A DNA stretch of 64,000 bases from Methylotenera sp965234545 (lineage in GTDB: Bacteria; Pseudomonadota; Gammaproteobacteria; Burkholderiales; Methylophilaceae), in NCBI GenBank assembly GCA_965234545.1, contig OZ248348.1:1488001-1552000 (forward strand), in the 5' to 3' direction. The translations under genes and the position numbers were made by a program. This document shows, piece after piece, positions 1 through 7,453 of this stretch (position 1 is the first letter of the stretch; every line of letters starts with the position of its first letter). Below the pieces are notes generated by a model. That model did not search any database. It saw nothing but the letters and a program-made list of their open reading frames with translations, and was not told the origin of the DNA.

Positions 1-170
1 GTTAAGGATTGTATGAAATCGGGTATGTTCGTTTGCGGGTTAACCAAGGTTTGCCAGCGATCTATTTCAATCCCTTTGCTATAGCGTATCAAGGCAATCT
101 CGGTGATGCGATCCCTTAATGGGGTTGCACCGGTGGTTTCAAGGTCTAGCAGTACGTAATCTTCTAGCAT
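1..170 (-). CDS. 3'-5' exonuclease (DnaQ/epsilon-like), partial
   Basis: The minus strand from 170 reads into the window edge, giving 56 codons of an N-terminus. It carries the DEDD exonuclease motif I (LDLETTG, residues 8-14), then an ITEIALIRY stretch and a LVNP motif, all typical of the DNA polymerase III epsilon exonuclease fold. The full gene lies left of the window. In betaproteobacteria this form is often fused to a GIY-YIG (UvrC/Cho-like) nuclease, but that part cannot be seen here. The ATG overlaps the stop of the FAD oxidoreductase gene by 7 bases, so the two are translationally linked. Confidence 0.8.
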   Translation of the reverse strand, partial: MLEDYVLLDLETTGATPLRDRITEIALIRYSKGIEIDRWQTLVNPQTNIPDFIQSL

Positions 171-1165
171 TTATTGCATGCATCCTTTAGTTTTTGTGCA
201 ACACGACTAGACGACAAAAAGGCACTTTCTATTCTGCCACTGACACACCAATCGCCGCAGCAAGCCAATTGATGGGCGTAGTCGATTAACTCCAATGCTT
301 GCGCTTGTTTGTATGCGTTGGCGTATTTCCATTTTTTTAATTTAAGGTAGGCAGCGCCGCTAAATTGCTTGCCACTAATACGCTCCAATTCAGCAAGCAT
401 TTTGGCAATAATGACCTTGTCGTCCAGCGCAAAATGCTCGTCTGCCCAAGCGTTGCTACTTAGGGCCAGCAGCGAAAAATGCGCAGCCCTGTCCGGCTTG
501 GAACTGTTTACCGAAACCCAACTTAGGATGGAGTTAGAAACGAAGGCCGCATCCCAATCCATGGCGATGGGAGCATCATAGCCTAACATCAATGCAAAAC
601 ACGGCTGCATTTTCAGACCTTGGTAAGGCATGTTAGGGGTAAATGTTGCTGGCAAAATTGCCTGGGCTTGTTCTGCTGGGGTAGTCACAATGACCCAATC
701 AAAAGGACCATGCTCATCCGATTGCGTCTGCAAAAACCAAGCCGATTGTTTTTTTTGCATGCCGGTGATCAGTTGATTAAAGTGCACCTGGGTATTGTTT
801 GCTAAAAACTTAGCCATTGAATTCATGCTTGGGCTGCCGACGTAATGCGGAAAATCCTCGTCCCATACGCGCTCACTTTTCACGCCAGTTGGGTCCATTT
901 CAACAAACCGTGCATGCCATTGTTTCACCACGCCTTGGGCTTCTAGCTCCTTGACCAAGGCCTTGAATGCGGCAGTTTTAGCGGTAAAAAATTGTGCCCC
1001 ATGATCAAAGTCGAAGCCTTCAGCATGGTGGGTGGCAACGCGACCGCCCAGCTTGTCTGATTTTTCAAACACGGTAACATCAGCCACATCCGTCAAAAGG
1101 CGCGCTAGATTCAATCCAGCAATACCGGCACCAATAATGGCTAGTTTGGGTTTAGTGCTGAGCAT
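164..1165 (-). CDS. FAD/NAD(P)-dependent oxidoreductase, renalase-like
   Basis: 333 residues, the usual length for renalase-like flavin amine oxidases. The N-terminus has the dinucleotide-binding GxGxxG motif (IIGAGIAGLN, about residues 10-19) followed by an acidic strand end (VFEKSDKLGGR) that holds the FAD ribose and the GGR motif. A DFDHGAQFFT segment follows, as in the renalase/amine-oxidase group. The substrate is unknown. No signal peptide, so probably cytoplasmic. It is 13 bases downstream of the BLUF photoreceptor gene and overlaps the exonuclease gene, so the three look like one operon. That context suggests a light- or redox-linked role, which is inference only. Confidence 0.85.
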   Translation of the reverse strand: MLSTKPKLAIIGAGIAGLNLARLLTDVADVTVFEKSDKLGGRVATHHAEGFDFDHGAQFFTAKTAAFKALVKELEAQGVVKQWHARFVEMDPTGVKSERVWDEDFPHYVGSPSMNSMAKFLANNTQVHFNQLITGMQKKQSAWFLQTQSDEHGPFDWVIVTTPAEQAQAILPATFTPNMPYQGLKMQPCFALMLGYDAPIAMDWDAAFVSNSILSWVSVNSSKPDRAAHFSLLALSSNAWADEHFALDDKVIIAKMLAELERISGKQFSGAAYLKLKKWKYANAYKQAQALELIDYAHQLACCGDWCVSGRIESAFLSSSRVAQKLKDACNKC

Positions 1166-1178
1166 AATTTTTTACGGT

Positions 1179-1601
1179 TTAGTCTAAATATTGCTTAAAA
1201 AAATGACCGATATCGCCGGTAATAAGTGCGCTAAAGTTTTTAGCTTCATGACGGGTGAAATAAAACTGATGGGCATTCGGCGCGAGCTCTTCCATGTAAC
1301 ACAAGCCCATGCCAAGAAAGGGCATGCACCTTTTATCAGCAAAACCATGGTGCTGCGTTGAAACACTGTGGTGCCTTGGGTCGGTTTGTATCTTTTGAAA
1401 AAGCTTGTTGACGTTGGCTTCATCGCCTTCAATTAATTGAATGATTTTGACTGGGCTGTAAAGCATAAAACCAGAAACGCCCGCTTGTTGGTTGTATTTC
1501 TGTGCATCAATTAAAATATCAAAAAGACCTTGATCATTTAATTGTTGGCTTGGCACGCTGGTGTATATCAGTTGAAAAAAATTATTTTCACTCTCTTTCA
1601 T
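1179..1601 (-). CDS. BLUF-domain blue-light sensor protein
   Basis: 140 residues from the ATG at 1601. An in-frame ATG at 1667 would add 22 residues unlike BLUF proteins, and only the 1601 start has a fair ribosome site (TAAGG about 6 bases upstream). BLUF domains bind FAD and sense blue light. Key residues are visible: the flavin-switch Tyr13 in LIYTS, Asn37 in YNQQAGVSG, Gln55 in IIQLIEG, and a Met in the FLGMGL strand where the Trp/Met signalling residue lies. The RHHSV segment also fits. There is no output domain, so it is a short single-domain BLUF that must signal through a partner. It is followed by a flavin oxidoreductase gene on the same strand. Confidence 0.9.
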   Translation of the reverse strand: MKESENNFFQLIYTSVPSQQLNDQGLFDILIDAQKYNQQAGVSGFMLYSPVKIIQLIEGDEANVNKLFQKIQTDPRHHSVSTQHHGFADKRCMPFLGMGLCYMEELAPNAHQFYFTRHEAKNFSALITGDIGHFFKQYLD

Positions 1602-1736
1602 ACTTAACCTTATTGTTATTACATGCGAGAACAAACTTTTGATACCATGATTTAAATTTAGTGCCATAAAAATTTGGACCTAGGCTAGCTTACTTAAAAT
1701 TAGCCTCCGCCCTTAATCATCGCACAGGAGAATACC

Positions 1737-2072
1737 ATTAAAACCATACTATTTTGCTTAGGCACATTGCTAGCGTTGCATGCTAATGCCCAGCCCATTT
1801 TGCCGCCCCTTGAGCAAGGCATGCCTTATGAAACCGCGAAGAAGCTGCTGATTGCAGACGGGTGGACCCCCAGCAAAAATACTAAAATTTCACAAAGCAG
1901 CCTGTATGCCCAAGAGCTTTACGAACAAGGCATGACCGAAGTGGTGGATTGCGTTTCCATGGAACTGGATGGGTGCAGATTTTATTTCGTCAAAAAAAAT
2001 CAAACACTGGAAGTGAAAACCATCACTAGGCGTTTAAGATTGGATAAATTTAGCCTGGTAAAAAAACCATAA
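1737..2072 (+). CDS. small exported protein of unknown function, probable ATT start
   Basis: The frame holds 111 codons from an ATT at 1737. AGGAG at 1726-1730 lies 6 bases before that ATT, ideal for a start codon. The resulting N-terminus, (M)KTILFCLGTLLALHANA-Q, is a proper signal peptide with an Ala-X-Ala cleavage site, whereas the first conventional start (TTG at 1767) would cut the signal in half. The mature part (about 90 residues) has a YETAKKLLIADGWTP segment resembling small periplasmic proteins that begin with a PASTA/BLIP-like helix. Two Cys (in VDCVSMELDGC) may form a disulfide. I do not recognise the family. Confidence 0.65.
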   Translation: MKTILFCLGTLLALHANAQPILPPLEQGMPYETAKKLLIADGWTPSKNTKISQSSLYAQELYEQGMTEVVDCVSMELDGCRFYFVKKNQTLEVKTITRRLRLDKFSLVKKP

Positions 2073-2125
2073 ACTAAAAGCTCGCCAAATTACTCGAACT
2101 ACCCGTAATAATATTTAGGACAGTT

Positions 2126-3196
2126 ATGCAATACCGTCAGCTCGCCAATACCAATTTAAATGTATCTGCCATCTGCTTGGGCACCATGACCTACGGTGAT
2201 CAAAACACCCAAGCCGAGGCCTTCGATCAGCTTGACTATGCCGTAGCGAGCGGCATCAATTTTATCGACACGGCTGAAATGTACCCGGTGCCACCAAAAG
2301 CAGATACCTACACGCGCACCGAAACCATCATCGGGCATTGGCTTAAAAACCAGACTCGCGACAAAATTATATTGGGAGGCAAAGTAGCCGGCCCCAGGCG
2401 CGGCATGGGTTGGATACGCGGCGGCCCACCCTGCATGGATAGAGCGAACATACGCGCGGCCATTGAAGGCTCGCTCACGCGCATGCAAACCGATTACATC
2501 GATGTTTACCAACTGCACTGGCCTGAACGCAATGTGCCCATGTTTGGCCAATACTTGTTTGACCCCGCTAACGAGTACGTGTCTGGTCTATACCAAGAGG
2601 GCGAACGCAAGGCATGGGTGTCGATACACAATCAGCTAGAAACCTTGGCTGAACTGATTAAAGAAGGCAAGGTGCGTTACATCGGCTTATCCAATGAACA
2701 GCCATGGGGTTTGATGGAATTTTTACGGATTGCCAAGGAATACGATTTACCGCGCGTGGCCACCGTGCAAAATTGCTACAACTTAATCAACCGCGGCATG
2801 GAGTTTGGCATGTCGGAAGTGCTGTTTCGCGAAGAGGTCAGCCTGCTGGCATATTCGCCGCTTGCATTCGGGCATTTAACCGGCAAGTACATAGACAACC
2901 CCGCTGCGCCTGGCCGCGTCACGCAATTTTTAGGCTATGCCCAGCGCTATAAAAAGCCTAACGTCACACCAGCCAGCAAGGCCTACGCAGAGCTCGCCAA
3001 GGCGCATGGCCTAACCCCAACGCAATTGGCTTTATCGTTTGTTTACCACCGTTGGTTCGTCACCAGCACCATCATAGGCGCCACCAACATGGTTCAACTC
3101 AAAGAAAACATCGCGGCTTGGGATACGCAATTGTCAGCAGAGGTGATGTTGGAAATTGAAGACTTGCATTTGCGCATGATGAACCCTGCGCCTTAA
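2126..3196 (+). CDS. tas: NADP(H)-dependent aldo/keto reductase, Tas-like
   Basis: 356 residues, close to E. coli Tas (346). A TIM-barrel aldo/keto reductase that reduces carbonyls with NADPH in the cytoplasm; the natural substrate is uncertain. The catalytic tetrad is complete: Asp48 and Tyr53 in FIDTAEMYP, Lys86 in LGGKVAGP and His131 in YQLHWPER. A C-terminal cofactor-binding segment (STIIGATNMVQLKENI) binds the NADPH phosphate and ribose. The Tas-type proline-rich segment after the Tyr (PVPPKADTYTRTE) sets it apart from other aldo/keto reductases. AGGA lies 6 bases before the ATG. chrA follows on the same strand. Confidence 0.92.
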   Translation: MQYRQLANTNLNVSAICLGTMTYGDQNTQAEAFDQLDYAVASGINFIDTAEMYPVPPKADTYTRTETIIGHWLKNQTRDKIILGGKVAGPRRGMGWIRGGPPCMDRANIRAAIEGSLTRMQTDYIDVYQLHWPERNVPMFGQYLFDPANEYVSGLYQEGERKAWVSIHNQLETLAELIKEGKVRYIGLSNEQPWGLMEFLRIAKEYDLPRVATVQNCYNLINRGMEFGMSEVLFREEVSLLAYSPLAFGHLTGKYIDNPAAPGRVTQFLGYAQRYKKPNVTPASKAYAELAKAHGLTPTQLALSFVYHRWFVTSTIIGATNMVQLKENIAAWDTQLSAEVMLEIEDLHLRMMNPAP

Positions 3197-3229
3197 ACTC
3201 GGCACAGCTTGCAATCCTATAAATATCAC

Positions 3230-4582
3230 ATGACCAGCACACGCATAAAAACTCAGCTAGATGCCCCAGCACCCGTGTCATTTTGGCAAGCGTTTGCTTA
3301 TTGGCTTAAACTGGGTTTTATCAGCTTCGGCGGCCCTGCCGGTCAGATTGCCATCATGCATCATGACTTGGTGGAGCGTAAGCGCTGGATCTCAGAAAAG
3401 CGCTTTTTACACGCTCTTAATTATTGCATGCTGCTCCCCGGGCCCGAAGCCCAACAGCTTGCTACTTACATAGGCTGGCTGATGCACCGCACTTGGGGAG
3501 GCATCGTCGCAGGTGGGTTGTTTGTTTTGCCCTCGTTCTTCATCCTTGTCGGGCTGGCTTATGTCTATATGGCTTACGGTGAAGTGCCTGCTATTGCTGG
3601 GGTGTTGTATGGCATTAAACCCGCGGTGGTGGCCATTGTGTTATTTGCGGCCTATCGCATTGGTGTGCGTGCGCTCAAAAACAAAGCGCTTTGGTCAATT
3701 GCGGCATTCGCTTTTTTGGCTATTTTTGCGCTTAAATTACCCTTCCCTTTAATCGTGTTGGCGGCGGCTTGCATTGGCTATCTGGGTAGCCAATTTTATC
3801 CGGACTATTTCAGAGCAAGCGGCAGCCACAGCAATGCGAATAAACACTACGGCAAAAGCTTGATTGATGACGATACGCCCACCCCAAGTCATGCCATTTT
3901 TAGCCGGAAAAAGCTGATTCGAATTGCATTAATCGGCATCGCAATATGGCTAATTAGCATGGCCGCATTAATAAGCCAATTTGGCTGGGACAGTGCGTTT
4001 ACACAAATGGGCTGGTTTTTTACTAAAGCAGCACTGCTGACATTTGGCGGCGCCTACGCGGTTCTACCCTATGTTTACCAAGGGGCAGTGGAACACTACC
4101 AATGGCTATCAGCCGCACAAATGATGGACGCATTAGCCTTGGGTGAAACCACCCCCGGCCCCTTGGTGATGGTCAACACATTCGTCGGCTTTGTAGGGGG
4201 CTGGCTAGGCACAGGCGCCACGCACTTCGGCGCATTCGCGTCTGCTCTTATCGCCGCCTCCATAGTCACCTTTTTTACTTTCCTGCCGAGCTTTGTCTTC
4301 ATCCTGATGGGTGGGCCTTTTATAGAAACTACCCATGGTAATCTCAAATTAACGGCACCCCTCACCGCCATCACTGCCGCAGTAGTGGGGGTCATTCTGA
4401 ACTTAGCGCTATTTTTTGCCTACCACGTGTTTTACCCAACCGGATTGGATGGCTCGCTCGATCTTTTTGCTATTAGCTTATCCATAGCCGCACTGATCAG
4501 CTTATTTAGATTAAAGGTTAGCGTTATCCCGGTGATAATTATCAGCGGGCTTATTGGCATGGGCTTCCAGCTATTAATTTAA
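3230..4582 (+). CDS. chrA: chromate transporter ChrA, two-domain CHR family
   Basis: About 450 residues, a long-form CHR transporter that exports chromate or related oxyanions across the inner membrane. It has two homologous halves. The N-terminal half carries FGGPAGQ near the start and a LLPGPEAQQ motif. The C-terminal half carries TFGGAYAVLPYV and ETTPGPLVMV. About ten hydrophobic segments can be counted. The open frame reaches back to a TTG at 3209, but the ATG at 3230 is the better start; neither has a clear ribosome site. It is followed after 10 bases by a DUF2269 gene, likely co-transcribed. Chromate as the real substrate is an inference from the family. Confidence 0.9.
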   Translation: MTSTRIKTQLDAPAPVSFWQAFAYWLKLGFISFGGPAGQIAIMHHDLVERKRWISEKRFLHALNYCMLLPGPEAQQLATYIGWLMHRTWGGIVAGGLFVLPSFFILVGLAYVYMAYGEVPAIAGVLYGIKPAVVAIVLFAAYRIGVRALKNKALWSIAAFAFLAIFALKLPFPLIVLAAACIGYLGSQFYPDYFRASGSHSNANKHYGKSLIDDDTPTPSHAIFSRKKLIRIALIGIAIWLISMAALISQFGWDSAFTQMGWFFTKAALLTFGGAYAVLPYVYQGAVEHYQWLSAAQMMDALALGETTPGPLVMVNTFVGFVGGWLGTGATHFGAFASALIAASIVTFFTFLPSFVFILMGGPFIETTHGNLKLTAPLTAITAAVVGVILNLALFFAYHVFYPTGLDGSLDLFAISLSIAALISLFRLKVSVIPVIIISGLIGMGFQLLI

Positions 4583-4592
4583 AGATTGAACA

Positions 4593-5066
4593 ATGACAGA
4601 CTGGTATTTATTTTTGAAATCGCTGCATATCTTGGGCATGATCTTGTTGCTAGGCAATCTGATTGTCACGGCTTGGTGGAAACTAATGGCCAACCGAACC
4701 AAGAACCCAAGCATCATTGCCTTTGCCCAACGGCAGGTCACCCTAACGGATTTTGCCTTCACTGCGCCAGGCGCGCTGTTGGCCATTATGGCAGGGGATT
4801 ACATGGCCTACGGATACATGACAGACACCTGGAACATACAATGGCTTAACTGGGGTCGCAGTTTATTCATCGCCTCAGGCATCATTTGGATCACGGTGTT
4901 AATCCCCACGCAAATCAAACAAGCACGCTTGGCCCGTGAATTTGCAAACAGCTTAATCATCCCCGACGAGTACTGGAAATTAAGTATGCGCTGGAATATA
5001 TTTGGCACGATTGCGGTTGCATTGCCACTGATCAACATTTACTGGATGGTGTATAAGCCGGTCTAG
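4593..5066 (+). CDS. DUF2269 family inner-membrane protein
   Basis: 157 residues with about four transmembrane segments (roughly residues 7-27, 56-76, 88-106 and 134-153). The pattern SLHILGMILLLGNLIVTAWW at the N-terminus is typical of DUF2269 membrane proteins, whose function is unknown. It starts 10 bases after chrA on the same strand, so it may be co-transcribed with the transporter, but no functional link is established. It is the last gene before the left copy of the tRNA-Leu repeat, whose terminator-like hairpin starts 21 bases after the stop codon. Confidence 0.8.
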   Translation: MTDWYLFLKSLHILGMILLLGNLIVTAWWKLMANRTKNPSIIAFAQRQVTLTDFAFTAPGALLAIMAGDYMAYGYMTDTWNIQWLNWGRSLFIASGIIWITVLIPTQIKQARLAREFANSLIIPDEYWKLSMRWNIFGTIAVALPLINIYWMVYKPV

Positions 5067-5086
5067 CTAACGGCTATTTCTGGGCA

Positions 5087-5181
5087 TAAAAAAAGCACTA
5101 ACTTTAGGTTAAGTGCTTGTTTTATTTTGGTGCCGGGGCCGGAATCGAACCGGCACGCTGTTGCCAGCGCGGGATTTTGAG
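5087..5181. repeat. left copy of tRNA-Leu direct repeat (att-like)
   Basis: 95 bases matching 7647-7742 with one substitution (T at 5099 against C at 7659) and one missing C in the acceptor-stem run near 5134. It includes a terminator-like hairpin and the tRNA 3' part up to the anticodon loop. Similarity stops abruptly at 5181, inside the anticodon stem. Confidence 0.9.
5128..5181 (-). pseudogene. truncated tRNA-Leu(CAA), 3' fragment
   Basis: The minus strand carries the CCA end, acceptor 3' strand, T arm, variable arm and anticodon loop of tRNA-Leu, nearly identical to the intact gene at 7688-7774. The D arm and the 5' acceptor strand are missing, and one C of the acceptor stem is deleted. 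It cannot fold into a tRNA and is best read as the distal attachment-site remnant. Confidence 0.88.
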
Positions 5182-5302
5182 AGTGCGACTTTCACCGTAA
5201 GATTTCAATTGGTTGAAGCCCCTATTTCCCGGTGTTGAGAGGGGTTATGAGAGAACTGTCAAAAGTTTTTACGCAGTAATAATATGATCTAATTTTGGAC
5301 AA

Positions 5303-5337
5303 GAAAAAGGGCTACGTTTTCACGTAACCCTTTTTTA
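5303..5337. terminator. probable bidirectional terminator at end of metal operon
   Basis: Inverted repeat with arms AAAAAGGG..TACG and CGTA..CCCTTTTTT and a short TTTTCA loop. On the minus strand it lies about 22 bases after the stop of the last gene of the metal operon and ends in a T run, as expected for rho-independent termination. Confidence 0.75.
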
Positions 5338-5358
5338 ATTTTTGCTGCTAGCTATTCA

Positions 5359-5562
5359 TTATTTACAGCAAGAATTACCCTCAGTGCCCGTGCTTTCTTT
5401 TTTACCGCCACAACAAGAACAGCCACAATTGCATCTGCATCCACATTTTCCTTTGATGAGGTATTTGATTAAAGCCGCAATAGATAGCACCAAAGCGACA
5501 TTCATTAAAATGCACATGGCAATTGCGTGCAAGGGAATTGTTCCATTAAAAACTTCATTCAT
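5359..5562 (-). CDS. small membrane protein with cysteine-rich metal-binding-like tail
   Basis: 67 residues with ten Cys. Residues 11-37 form one transmembrane helix. The short tail that follows has seven Cys in twelve positions (C40, 42, 44, 46, 48, 50, 51, pattern CGCRCNCGCSCC), then a Lys/Gly linker and a final CysCys pair (65, 66). This looks like a membrane-anchored metallothionein-like tail that could chelate soft metals such as Hg, Cu, Cd or Zn. A strong AGGAG lies 7 bases before the ATG, so it is a genuine gene despite its size. It is the last gene of the metal operon, just before a terminator. I do not recognise a named family; a MerE-like or metallochaperone role is speculation. Confidence 0.72.
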   Translation of the reverse strand: MNEVFNGTIPLHAIAMCILMNVALVLSIAALIKYLIKGKCGCRCNCGCSCCGGKKESTGTEGNSCCK

Positions 5563-5618
5563 GATTTTCTCCTAAGGTTAAAAAACTTATCACACCGTAC
5601 ATTAATACTTAGTTTGAA

Positions 5619-6017
5619 TTAGTCGAGCCAATAAGGCGCAACAAAAGCAAACCAAGAACCCACTGCAAAAAACACTAACGAGACGCCATAAATAACATTC
5701 GACATCTTTCTTGCTTTTATACAAACTTGCGCCAATTGCTTATCTGCTGGACAAGGTAGCTTAGACGAGCGCCACTGCATCAGCCCTGCTAGGAGCAACA
5801 ACGTACCAGCGATGCCAAACACAAGTGGCTTATGCTCACTAATCCAAATCAATTGCGGCACGTTACTCACCAATCCAATTAATACTGCGCCTAAGCCTAG
5901 GCTTACTAACAGTGCCGGAATAGCACAACAAAGAAGGGTTGCACTGCTGGTAAAAAGAACTAAGCAGTTAACCGCAATCACTTTCTTCATCGATTCAATT
6001 TGAGGGTTAACACGCAT
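5619..6017 (-). CDS. MerT-like metal transporter
   Basis: 132 residues with three hydrophobic segments. The first has a vicinal Cys pair (C30-C31 in LLCCAIPALL), the signature of MerT, which takes Hg(II) from MerP and moves it inward. A second pair (C89 and C99, CPADKQLAQVC) lies in the loop before the last membrane segment, as in MerT. The start ATG shares its A with the TAA of the MerP-like gene (TAATG), and GAGGTGA upstream is a good ribosome site, so the two are coupled. Overall identity to classical MerT looks low, so the metal could be other than mercury. No mercuric reductase or MerR gene is present. Confidence 0.78.
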   Translation of the reverse strand: MRVNPQIESMKKVIAVNCLVLFTSSATLLCCAIPALLVSLGLGAVLIGLVSNVPQLIWISEHKPLVFGIAGTLLLLAGLMQWRSSKLPCPADKQLAQVCIKARKMSNVIYGVSLVFFAVGSWFAFVAPYWLD

Positions 6018-6352
6018 TACTTCACCTCTTTCATATGGGTATGATTGGCCTTAATTTCAACAAGCGTCTTGTCAATGTATTCAACGCTTGCGACATCGTA
6101 GCCAGCGTCTTTAATTAACTTTGTGAAAGCTTCTAAGCTTATGGTCTTTTGGTCTTTAAGTTCGACCACCACCATACGGTTTTTTAAATCCACCCATACA
6201 TCTTGGCTAGCGTCTAATTCACGCAATTTCTTATTAATGCCTTTTGCACAAAATGCGCAGACCATGCCCTTTACCTCTGCGTGAATAGAGGTTGCAGCAA
6301 ATGCCGTGTTAGTAAAAATTGCCAATACTGCGATAACAAATAGTTTTTTCAT
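6017..6352 (-). CDS. MerP-like periplasmic heavy-metal-binding protein (HMA domain)
   Basis: 111 residues. Residues 1-19 are a signal peptide (MKKLFVIAVL...AFA). The mature protein is a ferredoxin-like HMA domain with the metal-binding motif GMVCAFCAKG (C32 and C35) and the matching KLIKDAGYDV helix near the end. MerP and related chaperones bind a soft metal ion with the two Cys in the periplasm and pass it to a membrane transporter. The C-terminal extension (about 20 residues, with NHTHMKEVK) adds possible His ligands. It ends on the start codon of the MerT-like gene, as in mer operons. Confidence 0.83.
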   Translation of the reverse strand: MKKLFVIAVLAIFTNTAFAATSIHAEVKGMVCAFCAKGINKKLRELDASQDVWVDLKNRMVVVELKDQKTISLEAFTKLIKDAGYDVASVEYIDKTLVEIKANHTHMKEVK

Positions 6353-6364
6353 GATGATTCCTTA

Positions 6365-7006
6365 TTAAAAAGTGAGCATTAAATTGAGTCTAGGTGTGCG
6401 TGATTCGCTATCCCATGGATTGGTAATCCCAAGCTCAAGAAAGTAGTTTTGATTGATGAGTCTTAGCGCTGGAGTAATTTCATTGTGCATAGCCATGTTT
6501 TCTGTGGTGCGTGCCTCAACGACAAACCAAGGCTGAGTTTCCTCAAAACTTGTTTCATAGAAAGAAAAGCCACCTTGAAGACTATAGCTGTCATATTGAA
6601 TATGCGGCGCACGTACCATTCTGCCTTTCGCCAAGAAATAGACACGTGTCGTTTCATAATCAAACTGAATGCTAGGTGAATAAGAAAACCCACTAGAGTC
6701 GCCAGACGCTTCGCCTATGCCAGTCATAAACCATAAATTGGCTTGACCACTCGGCATATTCCAGCGTTTGATAAGCCCCGTGTAGTTAATGTTAGTAATG
6801 AGATTGGTTTGCTTATCCCCTTTCATCCACATGGTTTCAACGCCCAAAGCGTGACCCACTGCTGGAGAGTAGTTAAGCATTAGTTCTTTTCTGTCTGTCG
6901 AGAACTCGCTCATTAGCATTGCGCTATCTTTGAATCCCATTAACGCGGCCGCTTGGGCCGGCAATGTGATCAATAGCAGCAATGCAAGAGATAGTCTTGC
7001 AAGCAT
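6365..7006 (-). CDS. putative outer-membrane beta-barrel protein of metal operon
   Basis: 213 residues. Residues 1-19 are a signal peptide (MLARLSLALLLLITLPAQA). The mature part has many alternating hydrophobic/polar stretches and ends in LNLMLTF, a final strand with terminal Phe as in outer-membrane beta-barrels. A GGAGG ribosome site lies just before the ATG. It has no Cys in the mature part. I do not recognise the family. Being 12 bases upstream of the MerP-like gene on the same strand, it may admit the metal to, or release it from, the periplasm; this is inference. Confidence 0.65.
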   Translation of the reverse strand: MLARLSLALLLLITLPAQAAALMGFKDSAMLMSEFSTDRKELMLNYSPAVGHALGVETMWMKGDKQTNLITNINYTGLIKRWNMPSGQANLWFMTGIGEASGDSSGFSYSPSIQFDYETTRVYFLAKGRMVRAPHIQYDSYSLQGGFSFYETSFEETQPWFVVEARTTENMAMHNEITPALRLINQNYFLELGITNPWDSESRTPRLNLMLTF

Positions 7007-7042
7007 AATGCCTCCGAAAATAATTTAAAAAATTACGATGCG

Positions 7043-7405
7043 TTAAGCATCAATAGGAGGCGGGTGATCTGGGGTGGGATTGCGGGTTGAAGACGTCCAC
7101 ATAGGGGAAAAGGCTAATGAGGACATGGGAGGAAAGGCGTGAGACTTTATTTCATTTAATGGCGCGGCAAAACTTACACAGAAACTGCAATGTTTACAAT
7201 GTGCATCCCCTGCAGGGTGCTTCATGTCTGTGTGCGCTAGTGAACTGTCAGCCTTGACTTCGTGGCAAGAAGGTTCTTTTTGCTCAAGCTTAGGTACTGC
7301 TGCGTTGGCCAATTCCATTTGCGTTGCCGCATAGAGTGCCCCACTAAAAAATAGAGGAGTCCAAAGCATTAACGTTAGCGCAATGAATTTACGAATCGAC
7401 TTCAT
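7043..7405 (-). CDS. DUF2946/CopL-like periplasmic protein
   Basis: 120 residues from the ATG at 7405; an in-frame ATG at 7441 would add 12 residues before the signal peptide (MKSIRKFIAL...ALYA). The mature protein is His/Cys-rich: a CHEV motif, several His (SSLAHTDMKHPAGDAH), then a CKHCSFC cluster, and it ends in PDHPPPIDA. This arrangement resembles DUF2946/CopL-type proteins, which are linked to copper and other metal responses in proteobacteria. It is the first gene of the minus-strand metal operon and is divergent from the DUF3147 gene. Neither start has a strong ribosome site. Confidence 0.62.
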   Translation of the reverse strand: MKSIRKFIALTLMLWTPLFFSGALYAATQMELANAAVPKLEQKEPSCHEVKADSSLAHTDMKHPAGDAHCKHCSFCVSFAAPLNEIKSHAFPPMSSLAFSPMWTSSTRNPTPDHPPPIDA

Positions 7406-7453
7406 GTACTTTATGATACGCCTAATAAAACTAAAGTTCATCCATTAATAAAT

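Noticed and set aside
5342..5575. Plus-strand frame rich in Pro and Gln
   Set aside because: Antisense of the Cys-rich membrane protein gene, which has a strong ribosome site and operon context.
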